A stretch of 64,000 nucleotides of DNA. Source: Bradyrhizobium sp. Arg816 (GTDB taxonomy: Bacteria; Pseudomonadota; Alphaproteobacteria; Rhizobiales; Xanthobacteraceae). The position numbers and the translations under genes were made by a program. Position 1 is the first letter of the stretch; each line of letters opens with the position of its first letter. Below, in pieces: positions 18,470 through 28,670 of this stretch. The stretch spans positions 405,739-469,738 of the forward strand of contig NZ_JAPRAQ010000005.1 of NCBI RefSeq assembly GCF_029989365.1, written 5' to 3'. The notes under the pieces are model-generated. The model was not told the DNA's origin and did no database searches. It worked only from the letters and a program-made list of their open reading frames with translations.

Positions 18470-18594
18470 TGTCGTCTCCTCGCTCCAGGGCAGATCACGA
18501 GCGGGGAGGTAGGCGCCGGTGTGCGGCGACGGCATCACGGAGAACCGTGAATTGCGCGATCACGGACGCAAGGCTCTGTATTGACAGAGAAAAA

Positions 18595-21321
18595 ATGCCA
18601 TCGCAGCATTCGGTCCACCCCCATCGGGAGCGCCGGATGCCGTTACTCCAGGTACGTCAGACGACAGGCCTGCGAGGCGCCCGCTTTGCGGCCCCGAGAG
18701 CGCCCGCCAATATGGTCGAACGGGTGCGCCTGGTGGCCCGGTTCGACGAAGGCTCACCGCAGGTGACGCTGATTTGCGCGCCTGCCGGATTCGGCAAGAC
18801 GACGCTGATGCAGCAATTGCGCAGACGCCTTCAGGCCCAAGGCGTTGTGACCATCTGGCTCCAGGTCGAGCAGGCGGACAATCGCTTCGACCATTTTGTG
18901 CAGTCGCTCGCTGGAGCCGTGCAGGCCGCGCTCGGCCAGCCCGGAGCGAATTCCTCTCGTGAAGTCCACGCAACAGAAGCGAGCCGGACACAGGGCCAGG
19001 CAGCCGATGTCCTCGCAAGTCTATCGGTCTCCGAGACCCCTATCGTGCTGTTGCTCGATGATCTCGAACTGATCGTGGATGCCGCCGTCTGGGCGTTCCT
19101 TGAGCGGTTGCTGGTTGAGCTGGACCTGCACCATCGCGTTGTCTTCGGGAGCCGAACTAGACCGCAACTGGCCCTCGGCCGGATACGTGCCTACGGCCAG
19201 TTGCTGGAGCTTGGTCAGACCGACCTTCGCTTCACGCCCGAGGAGACCACGAAGTATCTTGAGCGGCAGAATGTCGGAGCATCGTCGATCCGTGCACTGC
19301 AACAACATACGGAAGGATGGCCCGCAGCGCTGCAGCTTGCAGTGGCGGCCTCGAGCGTCAAGCATATGGACGTACTGCAGTCTGTCTCCGGCGGTAGCGC
19401 GGCCGTTGCCGATTATCTCGCCCAGGAGGTGCTCGACAGCCGGCCGGCTTCGCAGCGCGATTTCCTGCTGCGTTCGGCCGAACTTGGGCAGTTTTGCGCC
19501 GAGCTATGCGATGCCGCATTGGAGCGAAACGACAGCAGCGCGATGATCAGCGAGATCGTTCGCGACAATCTCCTGATCACGCCGATTGACGCAGAAGAGA
19601 GTTGGTATCGCTATCACCCGCTTTTCGCCGATTTCCTGCGCGTTCGGATGGCGCGCGAGCGCAGGGACGCCCTGCAGCCGCTTCACCGGCGGGCCGCCGA
19701 CTGGGCGGCGGCCCACGGATTGATGAATGAGGCGATCACGCATGCGCTCGCGGCCAGGGATCAGGCGCTCGCGGCCGATTTGCTCACGGCGTCGGCGATG
19801 GATAGCCTGCATTCGGGCCGCGTGGCCGATACTGCGCACGCGATCGCCCTGTTACCCGACGATGAGGTCTACGCCCGCCCCGCCTTGCTGCGCGCAGCCG
19901 CTTTCTCCGCAATCTTTGCGCACCGCTATGACGCTGCCCGGAGATATATCGAGCAGATCAGGCGTGCGGACGCAGCCGGCGAGGGGGCCGACGAAGAGAT
20001 CGTTGCGATGCACCTGATGCTGCTCGGCTGGACCGACAGCATTCCCGACCTGCTGCGGGCAGTTGAAGAACTGCGGGCCGGTGGCGCGCCATTCGGCGGT
20101 TTTACCGCAGGGCTGGCGAGCAACGCGCGGGCGTTCTGCAATATTGCGCTTGGCAACTACGTCGAGGCGGAACGCGACCTAGCACAGGCGCGCGAGGCGT
20201 GCGAACCGCTCGATGCGTTTTATGTTTTGAGCTACAGCGCGTGCTTTACCGCTGCGATCGAGCTCAACCTTGGACAAGTCGCGGCTGCTCGCGCCACCCT
20301 CGAGGGCGCCTTCAATCGCGCCATCGCCGCCGGCCAGAGATACGGCAGCAGCGGCGCGGTCATCGCGACCTACCTCGCCGAATGCCTGTACGAGGCCAAT
20401 GAGCTCGATGCCTGCCAGGCGCTCGTCGACGACTACCTGCCGATTGTAACGGAGACCGGCCTGCCGGATCACCTGGTTGTCCTGCACCGCATCGCATCTC
20501 GATTGCAATTTCTACGTGGCCGAAGCGGTTCTGGCCATGCGTTGCTCGTTCAACTCGGTGAGATAGGTGCTCGGCGCGGGCTTCGCCGGTTATCGGCAGC
20601 TGCGTGGCTCGAACGTTCACATGCGTCCCTGCGCGGCAAGAATGTCGAAGAGGCGCGGCGGGCCTTTGCCACCGGCAATGTTGCGTTCGTCTGGGACAGC
20701 TTTGGCGCGTTCAAGCCGCATGCCTCCGAGATTGATGATATCTCAATCGCCGCATTGCGATTGCAACTCGTCACCGGAGAGGCACGCCACGCGCTGCCGG
20801 AGATCTGTTCCGAACGGCAGCTTGCAGAAAATGCAGGTCGGCGACGACGGGCGCTGCGATTGCTGTTCCTGGAGGCGCAGGCGCTGGAAGCCTCAGGCCA
20901 CAGGCGCGAAGCCGGGGTTGCATTCGACCAGGCCGTGATGCGGGCTGCAGAAGGCGGAATGGTGCGCGTCCTCGCTGATGAAAGCTGGGCAACGGAGCCG
21001 CTTGTGAGCCGTTCTGCGATCGCGAAAGAGCCGCGCGCAGTCAGCTTGCTGCGTGACTTGAAGGACTTCCCTGCCACTGCGGAGCCAAATGCACATTCGG
21101 ATGGATCCAGCGATGTCGCGGCGAGCGCGCTTCGCCTGACCACCAGGGAGGTGCAAATCCTGCGGCTGGTCTGGAAAGGGAGCCCGAACAAGGAAATTGC
21201 TCGCCTCTTGTTTCTGACCGAAAACACCATCGAGACGCATTTGCGACGCATCTACAGGAAGCTCGGCACGCGAAAGCGGACCCAAGCCGCAGCGATGGCG
21301 CGGGAAGCGGGGGCGATCTAA
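18595..21321 (+). CDS. MalT-like LuxR family ATP-dependent regulator
   Basis: Large signal-transduction regulator of about 908 aa. A Walker A motif, APAGFGKTT, lies near residues 62-70 and Walker B is IVLLLDDLEL. A TPR-like helical array occupies roughly residues 330-800. The C-terminal LuxR HTH includes LTTREVQILRLVWKG and NKEIARLLFLTENTIETHLRRIYRKLG. The ATG at 18595 follows a purine-rich stretch; the ATG at 18637 is an alternative. Members of this STAND-type family bind ATP and an inducer, oligomerise and activate transcription. The 3' end overlaps the convergent giant kinase gene by 4 bp. Confidence 0.88.
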   Translation: MPSQHSVHPHRERRMPLLQVRQTTGLRGARFAAPRAPANMVERVRLVARFDEGSPQVTLICAPAGFGKTTLMQQLRRRLQAQGVVTIWLQVEQADNRFDHFVQSLAGAVQAALGQPGANSSREVHATEASRTQGQAADVLASLSVSETPIVLLLDDLELIVDAAVWAFLERLLVELDLHHRVVFGSRTRPQLALGRIRAYGQLLELGQTDLRFTPEETTKYLERQNVGASSIRALQQHTEGWPAALQLAVAASSVKHMDVLQSVSGGSAAVADYLAQEVLDSRPASQRDFLLRSAELGQFCAELCDAALERNDSSAMISEIVRDNLLITPIDAEESWYRYHPLFADFLRVRMARERRDALQPLHRRAADWAAAHGLMNEAITHALAARDQALAADLLTASAMDSLHSGRVADTAHAIALLPDDEVYARPALLRAAAFSAIFAHRYDAARRYIEQIRRADAAGEGADEEIVAMHLMLLGWTDSIPDLLRAVEELRAGGAPFGGFTAGLASNARAFCNIALGNYVEAERDLAQAREACEPLDAFYVLSYSACFTAAIELNLGQVAAARATLEGAFNRAIAAGQRYGSSGAVIATYLAECLYEANELDACQALVDDYLPIVTETGLPDHLVVLHRIASRLQFLRGRSGSGHALLVQLGEIGARRGLRRLSAAAWLERSHASLRGKNVEEARRAFATGNVAFVWDSFGAFKPHASEIDDISIAALRLQLVTGEARHALPEICSERQLAENAGRRRRALRLLFLEAQALEASGHRREAGVAFDQAVMRAAEGGMVRVLADESWATEPLVSRSAIAKEPRAVSLLRDLKDFPATAEPNAHSDGSSDVAASALRLTTREVQILRLVWKGSPNKEIARLLFLTENTIETHLRRIYRKLGTRKRTQAAAMAREAGAI

Positions 21322-24300
21322 ACCGGTTCGGACCGGTTGCTGTGTTGCTCCGCAACTGTCGCACGGTCGGCAGGGAGCGTGAAATGAAAGGCAGCGCCTC
21401 GCGGGAGGTTCGCCGTTGCCCATATTTGCCCGCCGTATCCTTCCACGATTGAACGGCAGATGGCCAATCCCATTCCCATGCCTGCTGACTTGGTCGTATA
21501 AAACGGATCGAAGAGACGCTTGACGTTTTCCAGGGGGATGCCCGGCCCGGAATCCCTTACCGAGACAAGCACGCCGTCCGACCCGTTTGCCGAAGTGCTG
21601 ATGCTTACGTCACACGAGGTGAGGCCGCACCCACCTGATGCCTGCACCGCATTCATAATCAAATTAAGTATCACTTGCTGTATTTGAGTCCGGTCCGCGT
21701 GCACGATAGGCAAGCGCTCGGCGAACTGCGTCTGGACCGAGACGCCGTTCTTCACGGCTTCTCCTCGCGTCAGCTCAATCACCTCGCGGATCGCTTCGCC
21801 GATCTCCAGCTTCTCAATCCGGGGCGGCGCGTTCCTGACAAGCCCGCGGATCCGGTCAATGATTGTGCTCGCGCGATGGCCATCTCTGGCGATCATGGCG
21901 AGCAGCTCGCGCACTTCATCCAGATTCGGCGGACGACGATCCAGCCAGCGGCGCGCCGCCTCCGCATGGAGCACCGCCGCGCCGATCGGCTGCTTGACCT
22001 CATGGGCGATCGAAGCGGTGAGCTGTCCCATGGTCGCAACGCGATTTGCGTGCGCCAGCTCTATTTGTACCTCGCGGTACCGCCGCTCGTTCTCTCTCGC
22101 CTCGGCTTCCACGAGTTTGCGTTCGGTCAAATCGAGCACGAACGCGACGCCCTGGTTTCCGGCTTGTTCGAAGGTCGCCGAACCGATCAGCACGGGCACA
22201 CGGCTGCCGTCCTTGCGAAGATATTCCTTCTCATGGGGACGCGCGGTGCCGGTTGATTTCACCTCTGCAACGAACTTTGGGTCGTGTTCGCGCCATTCGG
22301 ACGGAGTGAGCTCCGTCCAACGCATCCGATGGCCGAGGAGATCCTCGCGATCGTATCCGACCATGCCGAGAAACGTATCGTTTGCCTCGATAATTCGGCC
22401 TTCAAAATCCCAGATGAAGATGCCAATGATGTTTGCGTCGACGAGGCGCCGGATCTTTGCCTCCCGCTCCTGGAGATCGCTGTAAAGTCGCGAATTCTCG
22501 AGGGAGATGGCCGCCTGTGACGCCAGCAACTTCAGCACGGCGATTCGGGCCGGCGCAAAAACGTGGGGCGCGAGATTGTTCTCGAGATAGAGCACGCCGA
22601 TGAGCTTGGTCTGGGTGACCAGGGGCAGGCAGAGAACTGACCGCGCCTGCCGCTGGCGGACGTAGGGATCATTGGCAGACGAGGGGTCGGCTGCGGCATC
22701 GCCGAGAATGACGCTCGCGTGGCTGCGCAGGACATAATGGAGGACGGACTCCGGCAGCGCGATCGCAGTCACGGGCTGGTCGCGCAGATGCACAATGACC
22801 GTGCCGCTGTCGCTTGCGGCTTCCGCCTCGATCCGCGGCTCGGCCCCGTGCGGAACAATCAAGAGGCCCCGCTCGGCGCCGGCCTGCTCGATGGCCGTGC
22901 GCATGAGGGTATCGATCAGTTTCTGCAAAACGATCTCGCTCGAGATGGCTTGCGAAACTTTGACCACTGTCGCGAGGTCGAGGTACTCGACGGACGCGCC
23001 GATCGTGCTCGTCGGAGCAAGCGCTGGTTGCCGTTCGCCGAGGTGCGGATGTAGCTCGTCAAGTTGCCGTACCTTGCCGTCCGCTCCCCAGCGTAGATAG
23101 CCCTGCCGCGCGTTGCGCAAATGGGCAAGCGCGCTGGTCTCGAGTCCCCGCGCAGCGCAGAAGCGCGCGGCCAGTTCGTTGGCGATCGCCTCGTTCTGGA
23201 CGAACCCGTTGTCGCGCGCTGCGCGGATGGCCTGTTCGTAATAGCGCATCGCGTCAAATTCGCGACCTTCGATGCGCGCGATCTCCGCAGCCACGAGTGC
23301 CGCACGGCTTTCGAAGGTCTCAGGACAGTCTTGCGCCCACACGTCGAGCTGCCTGTGTTGGGCTATCAGTGCCTCGAAATATTGCTGTTTCCTGTCGGAA
23401 GGTGCAAAGTCCCAGAACGCCGCACATGAAAGCGCGCCATAGAAGCAGGATTCTGCCGTATCCCAATATGAACGCGGTCTCCAAAGCTGCGCGTGCGAAA
23501 AGGCATCTGCGGCTGCCGCATGGTCTCCCGCAAGATACCGCGCCTGCATCTTTCGTATCCAGTACCACCACGCGGCCAAATCCAGAGCCGGGTTCAATAA
23601 ATGCTGCTCCATCTGAAGCTCGTCCAGGCGCCCATCGTCGAGGCAGCCGAAGCTTGGCGTCACACCGCGGAGCGTCCGCATGAATGCGACCTGGGCCGTT
23701 AGCATGTCTGACATGAGACCGAACTTCGCACGGCGGGTGGATTCAAGATTACGTTCAGCTTCCGCCTCCAGGTCGTCCAACCGGGCTCCTGATGCCAGGC
23801 CCAACGAGATCAAGTGAACCTGACAAAAACCAGCGAACAGCAGGTCGCTGGCCTCCTCAGCCAGATCAAGCCCGCGCTGCATCATCGAGGACGCGGCTTG
23901 GATGGGATGGGTCCAGGGCAACACGTGGTAGCCGGCGACGCAGTAGACCTTACCGCGAAAACGCGCGAATTCGTCTCGCTCGGCGAGCGCAGCGCCGAGG
24001 TGGCCAAATCGGAGGCCGTCGCGGTGGCGGCCGAAACGAGGACCAATCACACGGCTCAATTCGACGAACGCCTGGGGCGATCCATCGGAATAACCGTGGT
24101 CCAGGCTGAGGTTGGCCATGCGTAGCGCAATAAGGTCGCAAAGGTGCTTATCGGTGAGCGCCGTGGGCGGGAGGATGGCGTGCAAGATCTCCATGAGCGC
24201 CAGCAAGTCAGGGTCTTTCATTGCCGGCAGATCGGCGAGCGCCTCAATTGGACGCTCTCCGACGCGCTGACACAGGCCATCGTATTCCGCGCGAACGTCG

Positions 24301-26924
24301 ACCTCGCCGGGACGTGTCGACCATTCGATTCCAAACCTTCGAAGCTGCTCCACCCCGACTTCGACAGCGCGATCGGTCAGGGCCAGCGTGGTATAGAGCG
24401 CGATACGCAAGCGCGTGACGACCGCGATATCGTGCGCGCGCTTGGTGTGTTGCGCGAGCATCAAAAGCCGGTTTTCGGCCGACGTCATGTTAGCGGTCAG
24501 TAGTTCGCACTCGGCCGTATCGCATTCAACGGAAAAAATGAGCTCGTAATCCTCGTCCCAACTCCGTTCGGTCAGCAATGCTCGGGCTGCGGCGAGATAC
24601 GAAAGCGCCGAGGCATACGCTGTCGAGCTCTTGGCCCGTTTGCCCGCCATGAGGTTCAATGCGGCGAGGCGCTTGCGCTGCTCGTCTGACGTGATCAAGT
24701 TGGACCCGCGGTTCAGCTGATTGACGATTTCGAATGCTGCCTCCTCTCGCTTTTCCGGTGTGATGCGTTCTGCAAGCAGGTTTCCGATTCTCAGATGCGT
24801 CTCGGCGCGCAGGTTTTCCGGGATCAGGGAGTACGCCGCCTCCTGTACACGGTCGTGAAGGAAGGCGTAGGTTTGGTCGGTGCGTAAGATGAGACCCGCC
24901 CGAAGCGCGTCCCAGAGCCTGCGATGCATTTCCTCGCTCGAATGCTCGGAAACCAACTCGAGGAGGTCGAGCCCGGCGCTGTTGCCCATGCACGCGAGCA
25001 GCTGCAATGCCTGCTGGGTCTCGACCGGCAGGCGGTGCAACTTGCCGACCATGAGGTCCACCACATTATCGGTGTGACCCTTGGCGCGGATCCTGTCGAG
25101 GTCCCAGGACCATCGACCGGCACCATAATCGAATGTGAGCAGATCCTCCTCTACGAGCGAACCGATGAATTGAATGGCGAAGAATGGATTGCCCTCCGTC
25201 TTCTCGTAGACAAGATCTGCAAGTGCGGCGCCCCGTTCCGCTTCGCAGCGAAGAGCGTCCTCGATCAACCCTGCGAGATCCTCGTGGCGAAGCGGCGCAA
25301 GGTTGATCTCCTGCACGGGCGCTCCGGATTTCCGGATCGCATCGAGCTTGCGCGCTAGCGGATGCGAAGAACCGACTTCGTTGTCCCGGTACGCCCCGAT
25401 CAACATCAAGTGGCGCATATCCGCCTGGGTCAGAAGATCCTCGATCAGACCGAGCGTTGCCGAATCGAGCCATTGCAGGTCGTCGAGGAACAATGCAAGC
25501 GGATGCTCAGGTCTCGCGAACACTCCGATAAATCGCCGAAAGACGAGCTTGAATCGACGTTGGGCATCCTGCGGTGGAAGGTCAGGAACGGGCGCCGTTT
25601 CTCCGATGATGAGTTGCAAATCAGGAACAAGGTTGACGATGAGCCTGCCGTTCGGGCCCAGCGCCTCATGAAGTGCCTCGCGCCATTTGCCCAGCTCCTT
25701 CTCGCTCTTGCTCAGGAGGGGACGCGTAAGGTTCTGAAAGGCCTGCGCCAGCGTCGCATAGGGGATGTCGCGCTTGTGCTGATCGAACTTGCCCGCGCCG
25801 AGAAGCCCGCGCGGCGGCACGAGCACTTTGTGCAGCTCGTTGACCACCGAGGACTTGCCGATTCCGGAATAGCCGGAGACCAGAACCAGTTCCGGAACGC
25901 CGCCGCCCACGATGCGATCGAAGGAGGCGAGCAAGGCCGCCACCTCGCGTTGACGTCCGTAAAGCTTCTCGGGAATCAGGAGCCGGTCTGGTATGTCGTG
26001 TTCGCCGAGCGAAAATTGATCGATGCGATCCTGTGAATCCCACTCGGAAAGGCAACGCCGAAGATCGCGCTCCAGCCCCGCTGCTGTCTGGTAGCGCTCC
26101 TCGGCTGTCTTGGCGAGCAGCTTCATGATGATCTGGGAGATGGGTGCCGGAAGAGCCGTCAACCGGGCGCTTGGCGGCGCGGGCTTTCTTGCGATATGGC
26201 AATGAACCCACTCCAGGGGGGCGCTCGCCGTGAACGGCAGCGCGCCCGTGAGCATCTGGTAGAGCGTTACGCCAAGGGCGTAGAGGTCGCTGCGGGCGTC
26301 GATCGAACGGTTCATCCGTCCGGTCTGTTCGGGCGCCATGTAGGCGAGCGTCCCGGCAATCACTTCCGGCGGCGAGGGTGCTTGACGTTCGCGTGGCAGG
26401 CGCGAGGCGATCCCGAAACCGGTCAGCCAGATCTGCTTGGTCGCAGGATTGACGAGCACGTTGGCTGGCTTGATATCCTTATGAATGATGCCTCGATCGT
26501 GTATCTCGCCAAGGGCGGCCGATAAGCCGATTGCGAGCTGTAGGAACGACCCCAGCTCCATGGGCTGGCCTAGTTGCCGGTCGAGCGGTTGGCCGCCGGG
26601 GTCATCGAGCAAAAGCACGGTGCGGCCGTTCTCTCGCACCAGCGCACGGGGGCGTACGACCGACCGACAGCCCAGCTCATCTTGGAGTTCAAATTCACGA
26701 ATCAATCGATCAACGAGCGCAGGCGCCGGATGATCTGAGGTCAGGGCGATCGCCAGCACTGCATCTTGAGGATGGTCAGCATCGTCGCGCCGTCCCCTGC
26801 AGAGGATACGCCCTCCGTCCTCCAACAGCACCTCGACGTCAACCAGCCCGGGCAATGGGTAAGCCGTCACTGAATTCACACCCCATGCAGTCCCGTTGGG
26901 AGCGGCTAAGCCTCGCGACGGCAC
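21318..26924 (-). CDS. Giant kinase-like / AAA ATPase / GAF-PAS sensor histidine kinase
   Basis: An 1868-residue protein. Residues 1-300 form a Ser/Thr-kinase-like domain with HKDIKPANVL (148-157), MAPEQ and SDLYALG. Residues 320-600 are an AAA ATPase of the AAA_16 type, Walker A GYSGIGKSS at 351-359 and Walker B LALFLDDLQWLD. A long helical TPR-like region runs to about 1300. Then come a GAF domain, a PAS domain with FIWDFEGRIIEANDTFLGMVG, and a histidine kinase core with SIAHEVKQPIG (His near 1641), NLIMNAVQ and DSGPGI. The kinase-like part lacks an evident VAIK lysine and has TGFG instead of DFG, so it may be catalytically dead. The start is uncertain: GTG at 26924 or in-frame GTG codons 45-54 bp later. 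Two response regulators lie upstream on the same strand. Confidence 0.87.
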   Translation of the reverse strand: MPSRGLAAPNGTAWGVNSVTAYPLPGLVDVEVLLEDGGRILCRGRRDDADHPQDAVLAIALTSDHPAPALVDRLIREFELQDELGCRSVVRPRALVRENGRTVLLLDDPGGQPLDRQLGQPMELGSFLQLAIGLSAALGEIHDRGIIHKDIKPANVLVNPATKQIWLTGFGIASRLPRERQAPSPPEVIAGTLAYMAPEQTGRMNRSIDARSDLYALGVTLYQMLTGALPFTASAPLEWVHCHIARKPAPPSARLTALPAPISQIIMKLLAKTAEERYQTAAGLERDLRRCLSEWDSQDRIDQFSLGEHDIPDRLLIPEKLYGRQREVAALLASFDRIVGGGVPELVLVSGYSGIGKSSVVNELHKVLVPPRGLLGAGKFDQHKRDIPYATLAQAFQNLTRPLLSKSEKELGKWREALHEALGPNGRLIVNLVPDLQLIIGETAPVPDLPPQDAQRRFKLVFRRFIGVFARPEHPLALFLDDLQWLDSATLGLIEDLLTQADMRHLMLIGAYRDNEVGSSHPLARKLDAIRKSGAPVQEINLAPLRHEDLAGLIEDALRCEAERGAALADLVYEKTEGNPFFAIQFIGSLVEEDLLTFDYGAGRWSWDLDRIRAKGHTDNVVDLMVGKLHRLPVETQQALQLLACMGNSAGLDLLELVSEHSSEEMHRRLWDALRAGLILRTDQTYAFLHDRVQEAAYSLIPENLRAETHLRIGNLLAERITPEKREEAAFEIVNQLNRGSNLITSDEQRKRLAALNLMAGKRAKSSTAYASALSYLAAARALLTERSWDEDYELIFSVECDTAECELLTANMTSAENRLLMLAQHTKRAHDIAVVTRLRIALYTTLALTDRAVEVGVEQLRRFGIEWSTRPGEVDVRAEYDGLCQRVGERPIEALADLPAMKDPDLLALMEILHAILPPTALTDKHLCDLIALRMANLSLDHGYSDGSPQAFVELSRVIGPRFGRHRDGLRFGHLGAALAERDEFARFRGKVYCVAGYHVLPWTHPIQAASSMMQRGLDLAEEASDLLFAGFCQVHLISLGLASGARLDDLEAEAERNLESTRRAKFGLMSDMLTAQVAFMRTLRGVTPSFGCLDDGRLDELQMEQHLLNPALDLAAWWYWIRKMQARYLAGDHAAAADAFSHAQLWRPRSYWDTAESCFYGALSCAAFWDFAPSDRKQQYFEALIAQHRQLDVWAQDCPETFESRAALVAAEIARIEGREFDAMRYYEQAIRAARDNGFVQNEAIANELAARFCAARGLETSALAHLRNARQGYLRWGADGKVRQLDELHPHLGERQPALAPTSTIGASVEYLDLATVVKVSQAISSEIVLQKLIDTLMRTAIEQAGAERGLLIVPHGAEPRIEAEAASDSGTVIVHLRDQPVTAIALPESVLHYVLRSHASVILGDAAADPSSANDPYVRQRQARSVLCLPLVTQTKLIGVLYLENNLAPHVFAPARIAVLKLLASQAAISLENSRLYSDLQEREAKIRRLVDANIIGIFIWDFEGRIIEANDTFLGMVGYDREDLLGHRMRWTELTPSEWREHDPKFVAEVKSTGTARPHEKEYLRKDGSRVPVLIGSATFEQAGNQGVAFVLDLTERKLVEAEARENERRYREVQIELAHANRVATMGQLTASIAHEVKQPIGAAVLHAEAARRWLDRRPPNLDEVRELLAMIARDGHRASTIIDRIRGLVRNAPPRIEKLEIGEAIREVIELTRGEAVKNGVSVQTQFAERLPIVHADRTQIQQVILNLIMNAVQASGGCGLTSCDVSISTSANGSDGVLVSVRDSGPGIPLENVKRLFDPFYTTKSAGMGMGLAICRSIVEGYGGQIWATANLPRGAAFHFTLPADRATVAEQHSNRSEPV

Positions 26925-27152
26925 TGTTCAGCTCAATGGCTGTAAGTCGACGCTATCGCTGCCAACCCGGGCATCTAGACCCTCCGGAGGACCGTGGCAT
27001 GCGAACCTTTGCGGCGGATTGTCAAATTCAACCATGATTTTCAAGAACCCAGCAAAATGTTACCGCCGGCCACCCTCGCTTGACCGGAGGCTGCGTGAAG
27101 CAAGGTCGACGGCGGACACATCGTCACAGCCGACGTGACCTCAGCACCCGGA

Positions 27153-27521
27153 CTAGGCTCCAAGAGCTTTCTCCAGGCAACCGACGAGCGTTTCCGCTTC
27201 AAAAGGCTTGCGAAGGAAGCACGTCACCCCGCTCGAGATGGCCCGCTCTTCGAGATCGGGCTCCGTGCGCGCAGTGATCATGATCACCAGCATGTCGCCT
27301 GCGCGCTGGCTGAGCTGCTGCTGGAGTTCGAAGCCGTTCATCCCGGGCATCTGGATGTCGGTAATTGCGCAAGTAAACTGCTCGAGCTCACAGGATGCGA
27401 GAAATTCCTCAGCCGAGGGAAATGCGCGAACATTGTAGCCGAGCGAGCGGACGAGCCCAACCAGCGCATCGCGCATCGAGGGGTCATCGTCGACGATCGA
27501 AATCAGATGTTCGTTCGTCAT
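27153..27521 (-). CDS. Single-domain response regulator
   Basis: A 122-residue receiver domain without an output domain. The acidic pocket is VDDDPS, the phospho-acceptor Asp lies in ITDIQMPGMNG near residue 55, the conserved Thr is in MITARTE, and the Lys is in FLRKPF. It is probably a phosphotransfer partner or CheY-like output for the neighbouring histidine kinase. It lies between the giant kinase gene and the FixJ-like gene, all on the minus strand, with gaps of 228 and 72 bp. Confidence 0.9.
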   Translation of the reverse strand: MTNEHLISIVDDDPSMRDALVGLVRSLGYNVRAFPSAEEFLASCELEQFTCAITDIQMPGMNGFELQQQLSQRAGDMLVIMITARTEPDLEERAISSGVTCFLRKPFEAETLVGCLEKALGA

Positions 27522-27593
27522 ACTGCAGTTCCTATCGGCTCGGCTCAGCCAGCCCTTGCTGACTGCTGCGCCCGTCGCAATGCAAGCGTCCGT

Positions 27594-28223
27594 TCAACGC
27601 GATTTGTCCTTCAGTGCATCCGCCATCCGAACCAGGTCGGCCAGCGAGTGGGCGCCCATTTTCCTCATGGCCGCTCCCCGGTGAATTTTGACCGTCACTT
27701 CGCTCAAATGGAGCTCTGCGGCGATCTGCTTGTTCATCTTGCCCGCGGTCACCAACGCCATCACCTCGCGCTCCCGCGGCGAAAGCGCCGCATACCGATC
27801 GGAAACCGCACCGGCATGGTTTTCGTTGGCCCGCCGCAGATGGTCGCGCTTGATGGCCGCAGTGACCGCGTCGATCATGTCCTGGTCGCGGAACGGTTTT
27901 GCCAGGAAGTCGACCGCGCCGGCCTTCATCGCACGAACGGACATCGGTATGTCGCCATGGCCGGTCATCAAGACCACCGGCAAGTGTATTCCGAGTGCCA
28001 CTAGCTCTTCCTGAAAATCCAGTCCGTTTGCGCCCGGGAGGCGAATATCGAGCACAATGCAGCCGGGACTGAGCGATTGCTCGGCGTTAAGAAACTCCTG
28101 GGTTGAGCCATAGGTCCGTGCGGCCAGCCCGACCGTCCGGAGCAGGCTGGCAAGCCCCAAGCGCAGCGAGTCATCGTCATCGACGATGTGAACGACAGGG
28201 AGCGCGTCGGAGGCCTGGGGCAT
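27594..28223 (-). CDS. FixJ/NarL-type response regulator
   Basis: A 209-residue two-component regulator. The receiver domain has VDDDDSLRLGL, phospho-Asp in VLDIRLPGANG, MTGHGD and FLAKPF, the FixJ-like pattern. The LuxR-type HTH spans about 135-205 with LSPREREVMALV, NKQIAAELHLSEVTVKIHRG and MGAHSLADLVRM. It is likely the DNA-binding output of the kinase at 21318-26924, although the kinase at 13380 is also possible. No ribosome site stands out before the ATG. Confidence 0.9.
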   Translation of the reverse strand: MPQASDALPVVHIVDDDDSLRLGLASLLRTVGLAARTYGSTQEFLNAEQSLSPGCIVLDIRLPGANGLDFQEELVALGIHLPVVLMTGHGDIPMSVRAMKAGAVDFLAKPFRDQDMIDAVTAAIKRDHLRRANENHAGAVSDRYAALSPREREVMALVTAGKMNKQIAAELHLSEVTVKIHRGAAMRKMGAHSLADLVRMADALKDKSR

Positions 28224-28670
28224 TCCTCAAATTCCACCAGCAGGATCAGTGTCCATACCACGACGCGGGCAGCGTCATTATCACACGAAAGTATTATCGA
28301 GGGTCGGGAAAGCCCGCCGCCTCTGTGAAATGGTCGACCGCCCCATGCGGGCGTGGGTGGTAAGGCGTTATGCCCCCGATCCGAAGCGCGGTCGTTTTTG
28401 TACGAAACATGCGGGATTTGTACATGGCGATCATCGATTGGTGTCGTCGGCGGAGCACCGCGACCACACACTCACCACAAGGTGTGAGTTGACCCAGACC
28501 CATGCACGATTGTCGCACGGCAACGAGTCCCCCATCCTTGCCGGCGTGATGGCAATGAGCGTTGCAAGAACAGACACCGCCGGAAGACTCTCGGCTCAAG
28601 GCTCTTCAGTTCAGAGACTCTCCGGCTAGCGACTGCAATCTGGATCACTCAACAGGGAATCAATTCCGTC
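28224..28670. other. Noncoding interval between divergent regulator genes
   Basis: This 447-bp stretch separates the divergently transcribed FixJ-like (-) and AraC-type (+) genes. I find no convincing coding frame. It should hold both promoters; the only AT-rich piece, ATTATCACACGAAAGTATTA around 28274-28293, is a plausible promoter location for the minus-strand gene, but no consensus elements can be defended. Confidence 0.4.
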
